From CAIQPV01 sp964480365 (GTDB taxonomy: Bacteria; Pseudomonadota; Gammaproteobacteria; Burkholderiales; Gallionellaceae), in contig CAYZPM010000002.1 in NCBI GenBank assembly GCA_964480365.1, positions 95,948 through 159,947 of the forward strand: a stretch of DNA of 64,000 nt, read 5' to 3'. Of the stretch, positions 14,565 to 23,227 are shown in pieces. The position numbers were made by a program, and so were the translations under genes. The notes below the pieces were generated by a model, which worked only from the letters and a program-made list of their open reading frames with translations, had not been told where the DNA came from and did not search any database. Within the stretch, counting starts at the first letter, position 1; the number at the start of each line of letters is the position of its first letter.

Positions 14565-17558
14565 GTGACAGCCAGGAAAGCTAAAGCCAAGGCACCGATC
14601 AAACCCTCCGCTCCGAAATCGGCCCAGGCATCCCAAGAAGCGCCCAGTGGCAGCTTCCACATAGTCGGCATTGGCGCTTCCGCCGGAGGGCTGGAGGCAT
14701 TTGAGCAGTTTTTCCGCAATGTCCCGTCCGACAGCGGTATGGCTTTCGTGCTGGTGTCGCACCTCGATCCCGACCACGCCAGCATGCTTACTGAGATTCT
14801 GCAACGCTCCACCACTATGCCGGTGGTCGAGGCGCTGGATCAGGTGCAGGTGTTGCCCAACTGCGTATATGCCATTCCGCCCAACCGCGACATGGCTATC
14901 TTTCATGGCGAACTACACTTGAGCCAACCGGATATGCCGCGCGGCCAGCGTATGGTCATTGATGCCTTCATGCGCTCTCTGGCTGAAGATCAGGGGGAAA
15001 AAGCGATCGGCATTGTCCTTTCCGGCACCGGCACCGACGGCACGCTGGGACTGCGCGCCATTCAAGGCGCGGGCGGCATTTCCCTGGTGCAAGACCCGGC
15101 CACCGCGAAGTACGACGGCATGCCAATCAGCGCCATACAGGCGGGCTACGCCACCTATGTCCTGCCGGTGGATAAGATGCCGGAGAAAATGCTGAGCAAT
15201 ACGCGCATGATGGGCGCACAACAGGAAAAACCACCGCAGGCTACCCCAACCGAGACAGGCGGCTTGAACCGAATCTTGATGCTGCTGCGCTCCGCCACCG
15301 GACACGACTTCTCGCTGTACAAGAAAAGCACCATAGGCCGCCGCATCGAACGGCGTATGTCGCAGCACAACATTGAGACCCTGGAAATTTATGCGCGCTA
15401 TCTCAAGGAGCATCCGTCTGAAATCCATTTGTTGTTCAAGGAACTGCTGATCAATGTCACCAACTTCTTCCGCGACACGGAGGCATTTGTCGCATTGAAG
15501 CATGACATGCTGCCGCTGTTGTTAAAAAACAAGCCGGAAGGCTATGTGTTCCGCGTCTGGGTGGCGGGTTGCGCCACCGGCGAAGAGGCTTATTCCATCG
15601 CCATCCTGCTGCGCGAACTCATGGACGACACCCATCAGGAATTCAAGACGCAGATCTACAGCACCGACCTCGACGAGGATGCCATCGCCGTGGCGCGCGC
15701 CGGATTCTACACGCCCAACATTGCTCAGGATGTCGCGCCGGAACGGCTGCGCCGCTTCTTCACCAAGGAAGACGCAGGATTCCGGGTAAAAAAAGAAATC
15801 CGCGAGATGGTGGTGTTCGCCACCCAGAACGTTATCAAAGATCCGCCCTTCACCAAGCTGGATCTGCTCAGTTGCCGCAACCTGATGATCTATCTGGAAC
15901 CGGAACTGCAAAACCGCCTCATCCCGGCCTTTCACTATGCGCTGAAACCGGGCGGAGCGCTGTTTCTTTCCCCCTCGGAGAGCATCGGCAACCATGTCGA
16001 CCTGTTCTCGCCGTTCAACCGTAAATGGAAACTCTACCAGACCACGCCTTCTGTTGCTTCCACCCGCGCAGTGATGTCCGGCGGACTATCCTGGACCCGA
16101 AACAACAATATGAAAGGCCCCGACGAGGTGATAACCAAGATTAAAGAAACCGACTTTGCCGAATTGACCAAACGGATGCTGCTCCAGTCCTACGCCCCGG
16201 CCTCGGTGGTGACTAATCTGAAAGGGGACATCCTGTTTGTGCACGGCGACACCGGCAAATATCTGCGTCCGGCACCCGGCCAGGCCACCCTCAACGTGGT
16301 GGAGATGGCGCGCGAAGGCCTGCAACTGGAATTGCGCGCCGCGATCCACAAGGCTGCCGACAAAAGCGCACCAACCCTGAATCGGGAAGTATCGTTCGGG
16401 AGCCACGGCGAGTCCCACAGCGTGAGTTTCAGTGTGCGTCCATTGGCTTACCCGGACGCCAGCCAGAGTTTGCTGCTGGTGAGTTTTCAGGACTTGGCGG
16501 TTGCAAAATCAGCACAAGCTGCGACCGATAAATCTGCATCGGTGAAGTCTGCCCGAGGCAAAAGCGTCGCCGGAACGGATGAGTTGCGCCGCGTCGATGA
16601 GCTGGAGCGCGAACTGGTCTATACCAAAGAAAATTTGCATGCCACCATCGAGGAACAGCAAGCTTCCAACGAGGAACTCAAGTCCACCAATGAGGAAATG
16701 CAATCCACCAACGAAGAACTCCAGTCCACCAATGAAGAACTGGAAACCTCCAAAGAGGAACTGCAATCCCTGAATGAAGAACTGGTGACTGTGAACGCCG
16801 AGTTGCAGGACAAAATCGAGCAACTGGCCGGCATGCAGAACGACATGAAGAATCTGCTCGACAACATCAACATCGGCACGGTGTTTCTGAATGATGCGCT
16901 GCAGATCAAGCGCTTCACCCGCGAGGCGGTACGGGTTTATCGTCTGGTCGCTTCGGATGTGGGCCGTCCGCTGGCCGATATCAAATCGGACATCGAAGGT
17001 GATGATCTGATTGCCGATGCTCAGGCCGTGCTCGAAACGCTGGTGCCGCGCGAACGCGAGGTGAGCACCGTTAGCGGCGAATGGTACTTGGCACGTATCC
17101 AGCCCTACCGCACATTGGACAACGTGATCGACGGCGTGGTGCTGACCTTCACCGACGTCACCCAACGCATTCAGGCCGAGACCGCCAGCGAGGAGGCGCA
17201 GAAATTGGCCGAAAACATCGTGGACACGGTGCGCGAGCCGCTCCTCGTACTGGATGGCACATTGAAGACCGTCTCCGCCAGCCGCTCGTTTTACCAAAAT
17301 TTTCATGTCACCAAGGAAGATACCCTGGGCCGCCAACTTTATGAATTGGGCAACCGCCAGTGGAACATTCCAAGACTCAGGGAACTGCTGGAGACCATCC
17401 TGCCTAATAACCAGATTCTTGAAGGCTACCAAGTCGAGCATGACTTTCCCGTCATCGGCAAGCGCAAGATGCTGCTCAATGCCCGGCGCATCACCGGCAA
17501 GACGGACGAAACGCAATTGATTTTGCTGGCGATAGAAGATGTTACAGAGCGAAGGTAA
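14565..17558 (+). CDS. CheB-CheR-PAS fusion signalling protein
   Basis: 997 residues from GTG 14565, chosen because AAAGGA stands 7 bases upstream and earlier codons lie in the repeat. Order: CheB methylesterase domain (about 30-215: GASAGG, SHLDPDH, SGTGTDGTLG), CheR methyltransferase domain (about 245-510: WVAGCATGEEAYS, DLLSCRNLMIYL), a long coiled coil of repeated STNEE blocks (about 675-760), then two PAS-like domains ending in FTDVTQR and IEDVTERR. No kinase or GGDEF domain follows. Such fusions are known and often bear an output kinase; this one ends after PAS. Methyl-accepting partners are not encoded nearby. Confidence 0.9.
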   Translation: MTARKAKAKAPIKPSAPKSAQASQEAPSGSFHIVGIGASAGGLEAFEQFFRNVPSDSGMAFVLVSHLDPDHASMLTEILQRSTTMPVVEALDQVQVLPNCVYAIPPNRDMAIFHGELHLSQPDMPRGQRMVIDAFMRSLAEDQGEKAIGIVLSGTGTDGTLGLRAIQGAGGISLVQDPATAKYDGMPISAIQAGYATYVLPVDKMPEKMLSNTRMMGAQQEKPPQATPTETGGLNRILMLLRSATGHDFSLYKKSTIGRRIERRMSQHNIETLEIYARYLKEHPSEIHLLFKELLINVTNFFRDTEAFVALKHDMLPLLLKNKPEGYVFRVWVAGCATGEEAYSIAILLRELMDDTHQEFKTQIYSTDLDEDAIAVARAGFYTPNIAQDVAPERLRRFFTKEDAGFRVKKEIREMVVFATQNVIKDPPFTKLDLLSCRNLMIYLEPELQNRLIPAFHYALKPGGALFLSPSESIGNHVDLFSPFNRKWKLYQTTPSVASTRAVMSGGLSWTRNNNMKGPDEVITKIKETDFAELTKRMLLQSYAPASVVTNLKGDILFVHGDTGKYLRPAPGQATLNVVEMAREGLQLELRAAIHKAADKSAPTLNREVSFGSHGESHSVSFSVRPLAYPDASQSLLLVSFQDLAVAKSAQAATDKSASVKSARGKSVAGTDELRRVDELERELVYTKENLHATIEEQQASNEELKSTNEEMQSTNEELQSTNEELETSKEELQSLNEELVTVNAELQDKIEQLAGMQNDMKNLLDNINIGTVFLNDALQIKRFTREAVRVYRLVASDVGRPLADIKSDIEGDDLIADAQAVLETLVPREREVSTVSGEWYLARIQPYRTLDNVIDGVVLTFTDVTQRIQAETASEEAQKLAENIVDTVREPLLVLDGTLKTVSASRSFYQNFHVTKEDTLGRQLYELGNRQWNIPRLRELLETILPNNQILEGYQVEHDFPVIGKRKMLLNARRITGKTDETQLILLAIEDVTERR

Positions 17559-17653
17559 TAGATTGTTTCGCTAAAACCGTGTACCGTTTGCGTTGAGTCC
17601 TCCGAAAAATTCCGGAGAGATTTGTCGAACCGCTGTCTCCTTGCCGCTACTAG

Positions 17654-17691
17654 CCTTCGACAAGGCTTTTAGTCCTGAACGTAGTCGAAGG
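17654..17691. repeat. CTTCGACAAGGC repeat, copy 2
   Basis: CCTTCGAC (17654-17661) and GTCGAAGG (17684-17691) are exact inverted arms. It belongs to the same dispersed family as 12705-12743. It lies in the 192-nt gap between the CheB/CheR fusion and the GGDEF-EAL gene, and as RNA can form a stem. Confidence 0.6.
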
Positions 17692-17750
17692 ATCAGGCCA
17701 CACGGTTTCCTTGTAACTGTTTTGGTGAAACGCGTTTGTAAGGACGCTCC

Positions 17751-19973
17751 ATGAGCAAGAGGCCAAGCAAACCAGACTCACGGCGCGCCGAAGCCGAGGT
17801 GCAACTCGCCCGCTCGCGGCTGATGGATGTCCCTGCCCGCTCTGCCGAAGATATCCTGCACGAACTTCGTGTGCATCAAATCGAGCTTGAAATGCAGAAT
17901 GACGAGTTGCGGCGGATGCAGGTCGTTATGGAAGAATCGCGCGACCGCTATGTGGATCTTTATGATTTTGCTCCCGTCGGTTACTTCACTCTCGACCGCC
18001 AAGGCATGATCGCCGAGGTGAATCTCGCCGGTGCCGCTCTGCTGGGAGTGGATCGCAAAAAACTGCTCAAGCGCCGCTTCGCCCGCTTTATCACCCCTGA
18101 GGATAGCGATCACTGGCATGGTGATTTCCTGCGCTTGTTGCACGAGGATGATCAGCACAATTGCGACCTGACACTCCAGCACGACGACGGCTCCCGCTTC
18201 AATGCCATGTTGAGCTGTCTACGTATAAACACCGGCAACTCATTGTCGGTACACATTACGCTCACCGACATTACCGAGCGCAAACGGACAGAAGAGGAAC
18301 TGCGTATCGCTGCCATCGCCTTCGAGTCGCAGGAAGGCATGATCTTGACCGACGCTAACGGGGTCATCCTGAGGGTCAACAAAGCCTTCACCCATTTGAC
18401 CGGTTATAAGGCGGATGAAGCGGTAGGCAAGACACCGGCAATGCTTAAGTCCGGACGCCAAGACAAAGATTTCTACCAACTCATGTGGGAAACCCTGAAG
18501 CAAAACAATTACTGGCAGGGCGAGATGTGGAACAAACGCAAAGACGGCAAGATTTACGCCGAATGGCTGACTATCTCCGCCGTCATCGCCCCCGACGGAA
18601 ACGTCACACATTATGTTGGCACGTTTTCCGAGATCACCAAAAACAAGGAAGCGGAAGCCGAAATCCACCGCCTTGCCTATTACGACCCGCTCACCCAACT
18701 CCCCAACCGCCGCCTGCTATATGACCGGCTGGGCCAAGCCCTGACCGCCAGCAGACGGAACGGACACTACGGCGCGATATTGTTTCTGGATATGGATAAC
18801 TTCAAGACGCTCAATGACACGCTCGGCCACGATGTCGGCGACTTGTTGCTGGTCGAGGTGGCACAGCGTCTGAATGGAGCTGTGCGCGAAGGCGACACCA
18901 TCGCGCGGCTGGGCGGCGATGAGTTTGTGCTGTTGCTGGAAAATTTGAGCGAGAATGCACGTGAAGCCGCCATTCAAGCTGGCTTGGTAGGCGACAAGGT
19001 TCTCGATATTATCGGAACAAGTTATTTGCTTGAGGATGTCGAGTTTTCATGTACTACCAGTATCGGAGCCTGTCTGTTTTGCAGCCCTGATGATTCGGTT
19101 GATGATTTGCTCAAGCATGCCGATCTCGCCATGTATCAGTCCAAGAAGGACGGGCGCAACAGCTTGCGTTTCTTCGATCCCGACATGCAGGCTGCTCTGG
19201 ATGAATACAGTTCGGTTGAAAGCAACCTGCGCCATGCACTGGAACGCAGGGAGTTACGCCTTTACTACCAGATACAAGTTAACAGTGCAGGTCGCGCCAT
19301 CGGAGCGGAAGCTTTGCTGCGCTGGGAACATCCCGAACGCGGCCTGGTTTCTCCTGCCCAGTTTATCCCTCTGGCCGAAGAAACGGGCCTGATCGTGCCA
19401 ATAGGATTGTGGGTGCTGCAAACCGCGTGCGCCCAGATCAGGGACTGGTTCGGCAACCCTGCCACCTGCGACTTGAAACTCGCCATCAATGTCAGCGCGC
19501 GACAGTTCCGCCAGCCGGATTTCGTCGAACAAGTCCATCAAGCGCTCACTGCAACCGGCATCAATCCGGCGCGCCTGAAAATTGAGTTGACCGAGAGCCT
19601 GGTGCTCGATAACGTCAGCGATACCATTACCAAAATGCATTCCCTCAAAGAACTGGGGATCAGTTTTTCGATGGATGACTTCGGCACCGGTTATTCCTCG
19701 CTCTCTTACCTCAAGCGACTGCCTCTGGATCAGTTAAAGATTGATCAGTCCTTCATCCGCGATATCGCCAGCGATCCCAACGATGCGGCCGTCGTGCAGG
19801 CCATCATCACCATGGGACATACCTTCGGTTTCCACGTTATTGCCGAGGGAGTCGAAACTGAAGCGCAGCAGGAATTCCTCGACCGGCACGGCTGCCATGC
19901 CTTTCAGGGCTACCTGTTCGGACGACCGGTTCCGTTGAAAGAATTTGAGAAACTGGTTTCGCGGCAAGCTTGA
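17751..19973 (+). CDS. PAS-GGDEF-EAL c-di-GMP signalling protein
   Basis: A 740-residue soluble protein. Order: N-terminal helix (HELRVHQIELEMQND), PAS 1 (about 65-180), PAS 2 (about 185-300), GGDEF domain (about 305-465, RLGGDEFVLLL intact), EAL domain (about 485-735, with GAEALLRWEHP, MDDFGTGYSSLSYLKRLP and KIDQSFI intact). Both catalytic motifs look functional, so it could make or degrade c-di-GMP. The inhibitory-site RxxD before GGDEF is not evident (REGDTIARLGGDEF). The two PAS domains are close copies of PAS 1 and PAS 3 of the kinase at 3706-5721. Confidence 0.93.
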   Translation: MSKRPSKPDSRRAEAEVQLARSRLMDVPARSAEDILHELRVHQIELEMQNDELRRMQVVMEESRDRYVDLYDFAPVGYFTLDRQGMIAEVNLAGAALLGVDRKKLLKRRFARFITPEDSDHWHGDFLRLLHEDDQHNCDLTLQHDDGSRFNAMLSCLRINTGNSLSVHITLTDITERKRTEEELRIAAIAFESQEGMILTDANGVILRVNKAFTHLTGYKADEAVGKTPAMLKSGRQDKDFYQLMWETLKQNNYWQGEMWNKRKDGKIYAEWLTISAVIAPDGNVTHYVGTFSEITKNKEAEAEIHRLAYYDPLTQLPNRRLLYDRLGQALTASRRNGHYGAILFLDMDNFKTLNDTLGHDVGDLLLVEVAQRLNGAVREGDTIARLGGDEFVLLLENLSENAREAAIQAGLVGDKVLDIIGTSYLLEDVEFSCTTSIGACLFCSPDDSVDDLLKHADLAMYQSKKDGRNSLRFFDPDMQAALDEYSSVESNLRHALERRELRLYYQIQVNSAGRAIGAEALLRWEHPERGLVSPAQFIPLAEETGLIVPIGLWVLQTACAQIRDWFGNPATCDLKLAINVSARQFRQPDFVEQVHQALTATGINPARLKIELTESLVLDNVSDTITKMHSLKELGISFSMDDFGTGYSSLSYLKRLPLDQLKIDQSFIRDIASDPNDAAVVQAIITMGHTFGFHVIAEGVETEAQQEFLDRHGCHAFQGYLFGRPVPLKEFEKLVSRQA

Positions 19974-20018
19974 CTCTCCTTCGCAAAAAGCCTGCTAACC
20001 CGGATGTTTGAAAATGGT

Positions 20019-20048
20019 TTGACACGGGGTTGTCATCTGGCTTAGAAT
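20019..20048 (+). promoter_or_regulatory. Sigma-70 promoter for rplM-rpsI
   Basis: A perfect -35 TTGACA (20019-20024) and a -10 TAGAAT (20043-20048) are separated by 18 bp, 45 bp before the rplM start. The strength fits a ribosomal-protein operon. Confidence 0.75.
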
Positions 20049-20093
20049 TCGCGCCCTTCGAGATTTACTAATCCTGTTTTTTTAGGAAGTGCC

Positions 20094-20531
20094 ATGAAAA
20101 CATTTTCCGCTAAGCCCCATGAAGTCCAGCACGACTGGTTTCTGGTGGACGCCGCAGACGCCGTGCTAGGTCGTTTGGCCAGCCAGATCGCAGCACGCCT
20201 GCGCGGCAAGCACAAAGCCATTTACACTCCTCACGTGGACACCGGCGATTTTATCGTCGTGGTCAATGCCGACAAGCTGCGCGTGACCGGCAATAAGGCC
20301 GAGGCTAAGGTATATCACCGCCACACCGGTTATCCGGGCGGGCTGTACACCACCAACTTCACCAAGTTGCAAGGGCGTTTTCCTGATCGCATACTGCAAA
20401 AAGCGGTAAAGGGCATGTTGCCGAAAGGCCCGCTCGGTTACGCCATGTTGCGCAAGCTTAAAGTTTACGCCGGCACGGATCACCCGCATGTCGCCCAGCA
20501 ACCGAAACCTATTGACCTGTTGAAAGCATAA
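20094..20531 (+). CDS. rplM: 50S ribosomal protein L13
   Basis: 145 residues, close to the family norm (142). It shows WFLVDAADAVLGRLASQIA at the N-terminus, YHRHTGYPGG, KAVKGMLPKGPLG and VYAGTDHPHVAQQP, all standard L13 blocks. AGGAAG lies eight bases upstream of the ATG. L13 is an early assembly protein of the large subunit. The gene is followed after 2 nt by rpsI. Confidence 0.98.
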   Translation: MKTFSAKPHEVQHDWFLVDAADAVLGRLASQIAARLRGKHKAIYTPHVDTGDFIVVVNADKLRVTGNKAEAKVYHRHTGYPGGLYTTNFTKLQGRFPDRILQKAVKGMLPKGPLGYAMLRKLKVYAGTDHPHVAQQPKPIDLLKA

Positions 20532-20533
20532 CC

Positions 20534-20926
20534 ATGAGCGTTAATTACAACTATGGCACCGGCCGTCGCAAGAGCGCAGTAGCTCGCGTGTTCATGAAGC
20601 CGGGCAAGGGCGACATCGTCGTCAACGACAAGCCGCTGGATGTATTCTTCTCCCGCGAAACCGGACGCATGGTAGTGCGTCAGCCGCTGGAACTGACCGA
20701 CACAGTGGGCAAGTTCGACATCATGGTAAACGTTTTCGGTGGCGGCGAGTCCGGCCAAGCCGGTGCAGTGCGCCATGGCATCACCCGCGCTCTGATCGAT
20801 TTCGACGCCAGCCTCAAGCCGACATTGAGCAAAGCCGGCCTGGTTACCCGCGATGCGCGCGAAGTGGAACGTAAAAAAGTCGGTCTGCGCAAGGCGCGCC
20901 GCCGCAAACAATTCTCAAAACGTTAA
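20534..20926 (+). CDS. rpsI: 30S ribosomal protein S9
   Basis: A 130-residue protein with the S9 signatures YGTGRRKSAVARVF, GGGESGQAGAVRHGI and the basic C-terminal tail ending KARRRKQFSKR, whose last residues contact P-site tRNA. The gene is co-transcribed with rplM from the promoter at 20019. A terminator follows at 20944. Confidence 0.98.
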   Translation: MSVNYNYGTGRRKSAVARVFMKPGKGDIVVNDKPLDVFFSRETGRMVVRQPLELTDTVGKFDIMVNVFGGGESGQAGAVRHGITRALIDFDASLKPTLSKAGLVTRDAREVERKKVGLRKARRRKQFSKR

Positions 20927-20943
20927 ACCGTTTTGGATTGTCA

Positions 20944-20971
20944 GACAAGGCCGCCTTTGGGCGGCTTTGTC
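20944..20971 (+). terminator. Rho-independent terminator after rpsI
   Basis: A 12-bp stem (20944-20955 with 20960-20971, one G-T wobble) closes a TTTG loop; the right arm ends in CTTTGTC followed by ATTTCC. It sits 18 nt after the rpsI stop. Confidence 0.7.
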
Positions 20972-21010
20972 ATTTCCGTTGTATCATTACGGTTATTAAA
21001 CCCAAAATCC

Positions 21011-21136
21011 CTCATTCCCGCGCAGGCGGGAATCCAGCAAGGACAAACATCCCGCGAAGCGGACAAAACCACGATGTTGTCCCGCTTCACGGGAGATTAT
21101 TTAATCATCTGGATTCCCGCCTGCGCGGGAATGACG
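21011..21136. repeat. Palindromic dispersed repeat, copy 2 (GTCATTCCCGCG family)
   Basis: The left arm 21011-21037 and right arm 21109-21136 are inverted and nearly identical to copy 1 at 13565-13678. The core between them carries an extra nested pair (CCCGCGAAGCGGACAAA and TTGTCCCGCTTCACGGG), so this is the longest of the three copies in the window. It sits between the rpsI terminator and argC. Confidence 0.75.
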
Positions 21137-21193
21137 GGCTATTGGATTATTTGGATTTAAGATTGGCGGGAATGCACTCAAGTGGAGCAAGAT

Positions 21194-22222
21194 ATGATCA
21201 AGGTTGGTATCGTAGGTGGCACAGGTTATACGGGGGTGGAATTGCTGCGGCTGCTGGCGCTGCATCCACAAGTGGAATTGCGCACGATTACATCTCGCGC
21301 GGACGCGGGCGAACCCGTCTGCCAGATGTTCCCCAGTTTGCGCGGTCATGTGGATTTGTGTTTCATCCACCCGGACGATGCGCATCTGGATCAGTGCGAT
21401 GTGGTATTTTTCGCTACGCCCAACGGCATCGCCATGCATCAGGCGCGCACCCTGCTCGATGCGGGCGTAAAAGTGATCGACTTGGCGGCTGATTTCCGTA
21501 TCAAGGATGTGGCGGAGTGGGAGAAATGGTATGGCATGCGCCACGCCTGCCCCGACCTGGTCGCCGAAGCAGTGTACGGCTTGCCGGAAGTGAATCGCGA
21601 TCAGATTCGGCAGGCGCGACTGGTGGCTAATCCCGGCTGTTATCCGACAGCAGTGCAGCTCGGTTTTATCCCTTTGCTGGAAGCGGGGCTGGTGGACATT
21701 ACCGGATTGATTGCCGATGCAAAATCCGGCGTGTCCGGTGCCGGGCGCAAGGCTGAGGTCGGCATTCTGTTTGCCGAATCATCTGACAATTTCAAGGCCT
21801 ACGGTGTGGCGGGGCACCGCCATTTGCCGGAGATCAGGCAGGGGCTGGCACGGGTGGCGCAGCATGAGGTCGGCCTGACCTTCGTGCCGCACCTGACGCC
21901 GATGATACGCGGCATTCACGCCACGCTTTATGGCCGGTTGAAACGCGATGTCGACTTGCAGGCGCTGTTCGAGCAGCGTTATGCCAACGAGCCGTTTGTC
22001 GATGTGATGCCTGCTGGCAGTCAGCCGGAAACCCGCTCGGTACGCGGCTCTAACCGTTGCCGTATCGCGGTGTATCGCCCGCAACAAGGCGATACAGTCG
22101 TTGTACTTTCCGTAATCGACAATTTGGTTAAAGGCGCGGCGGGTCAGGCGGTGCAAAATATGAACATCATGTTCGGCCTGCCCGAGTCCACAGCGCTGAC
22201 TATTGTTCCTTTGTTGCCCTAA
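21194..22222 (+). CDS. argC: N-acetyl-gamma-glutamyl-phosphate reductase
   Basis: NADPH-dependent third step of arginine synthesis. 342 residues from ATG 21194 (GGAG 21183-21186 upstream); an in-frame GTG at 21182 is less likely. The nucleotide-binding start VGIVGGTGYTGVELLRLL and the active-site VANPGCYPTAVQLG (catalytic Cys) are clear, with PHLTPMIRGI and the C-terminal DNLVKGAAGQAVQNMN. Placement after rplM-rpsI is the common betaproteobacterial order. Confidence 0.96.
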   Translation: MIKVGIVGGTGYTGVELLRLLALHPQVELRTITSRADAGEPVCQMFPSLRGHVDLCFIHPDDAHLDQCDVVFFATPNGIAMHQARTLLDAGVKVIDLAADFRIKDVAEWEKWYGMRHACPDLVAEAVYGLPEVNRDQIRQARLVANPGCYPTAVQLGFIPLLEAGLVDITGLIADAKSGVSGAGRKAEVGILFAESSDNFKAYGVAGHRHLPEIRQGLARVAQHEVGLTFVPHLTPMIRGIHATLYGRLKRDVDLQALFEQRYANEPFVDVMPAGSQPETRSVRGSNRCRIAVYRPQQGDTVVVLSVIDNLVKGAAGQAVQNMNIMFGLPESTALTIVPLLP

Positions 22223-22277
22223 CGGGCATGGACAATATGCCACTCCTGAAAATGCTCCCGTTATACCCGTTTCCCCC

Positions 22278-22440
22278 TGGTGGAACTGCTAGACATTCCA
22301 CTAGGCTGCCTAAAGACGGCAACCAAGTGGCTGGTTATCCCCATCCCTCCCCCGCAAGCGGGAGAGGGGGACAGGGTCTGATGGAACTACTAGCCACTCG
22401 ACTAAGCCCAGCAAAAACGCTGGGCAAGTCGCTGGTTATC
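22278..22440. ncRNA. Duplicated 62-nt structured element upstream of the DUF6776 gene
   Basis: Units 22278-22339 and 22379-22440 align without gaps over 62 nt. Each can fold a stem: CCACT/AGTGG (22298-22302 with 22326-22330) in unit 1 and CGACT/AGTCG (22399-22403 with 22427-22431) in unit 2. One pair is swapped from C-G to G-C. Unit 2 has a perfect inner hairpin GCCCAGC/GCTGGGC (22406-22425); unit 1 has a weaker GGCTGCC/GGCAACC one. Both end GCTGGTTATC. A CCCTCCCCCGC hairpin repeat separates them. It could be an RNA element or a DNA repeat. Confidence 0.4.
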
Positions 22441-22462
22441 GCTCCGCGAGTTTCTTGTTAAT

Positions 22463-23212
22463 ATGTTTCGAATTCGACAGCTAAAGCGGAAATTCGGCAT
22501 TTCAGCGCCACGCTTAGCCGTGCGTCCGCATGTGCCGTGGTATGTGCGTTGGGCCATCGTGCTGCCTTTTGTGTTGGGGGCAGGCGGATTGGTGTGGTGG
22601 GCTTATGACTCGGGCCTGGAATTTGCCGGCTTCCATCGCGGACAAGCGGAGCATGAATTAACCCAACTGCGTGAGCAGGTTGCTGCCCTGAAAGCTGAAA
22701 ATGCACAACTATCCAGCCAGGCAGCGTCATTTGAAAGGCAAGCGCAGGTTGATCACGCCGCCAATCAGGAAACCGGAAAACAACTGAAAGGATTGAATGA
22801 GGAAAACGCCCGTATTCAGGAAGACCTAGCGTTTTTCCAGAGCCTGACCTTGTCCGGCAAGCATGGGGCGGAACTGTCCATACACCGCTTGAAAGTCGAA
22901 CATGACACCCTGCCCGGTGAATACCGCTATCGCCTGCTATTGGTGCAAAGCGGAGCTGAACGCGAGAAAGAATTCCAAGGCAATTTGCAACTGCTTGTTA
23001 ATGCGCAACACAATGGCAAGAAAACGGTAATTGTGTTTCCGCAGGAAAATGCGCCTGAAAATGCAGCATATCAGCTAAATTTCAAGTATTATCAGCGTGT
23101 CGAGCACAGTTTCCAGTTGCCGCCGGATACGTCTGTCGAGAGTATTCAAGTGCGAGTTTTTGAGCGCGGCGCAAGTGAGCCGAAGATCCAGCAGAACGTC
23201 AATTTGTCGTGA
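22463..23212 (+). CDS. DUF6776-family membrane-anchored coiled-coil protein
   Basis: A 249-residue protein. A short basic N-terminus precedes one membrane helix (WAIVLPFVLGAGGLVWWAY, about residues 28-46), then a coiled coil (ELTQLREQVAALKAENAQLS, to about residue 125) and a C-terminal beta-rich domain (about 130-249). It matches in layout the uncharacterised protein regularly found between argC and the bactofilin gene in betaproteobacteria. The pairing with bactofilin (15-nt gap) suggests a role in envelope or cytoskeletal scaffolding. No ribosome site is obvious. Confidence 0.75.
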   Translation: MFRIRQLKRKFGISAPRLAVRPHVPWYVRWAIVLPFVLGAGGLVWWAYDSGLEFAGFHRGQAEHELTQLREQVAALKAENAQLSSQAASFERQAQVDHAANQETGKQLKGLNEENARIQEDLAFFQSLTLSGKHGAELSIHRLKVEHDTLPGEYRYRLLLVQSGAEREKEFQGNLQLLVNAQHNGKKTVIVFPQENAPENAAYQLNFKYYQRVEHSFQLPPDTSVESIQVRVFERGASEPKIQQNVNLS

Positions 23213-23227
23213 AAATTAGGAGAGGCC

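Noticed and set aside
16509..17516. 335-codon open frame on the minus strand
   Set aside because: It is antisense to the CheB-CheR-PAS coiled coil; regular codon use in the repeats keeps the reverse frame open. No ribosome site or family resemblance.
20938..21492. 184-codon plus-strand frame across the repeat and the argC start
   Set aside because: It runs through the rpsI terminator and the palindromic repeat and then overlaps argC out of frame.
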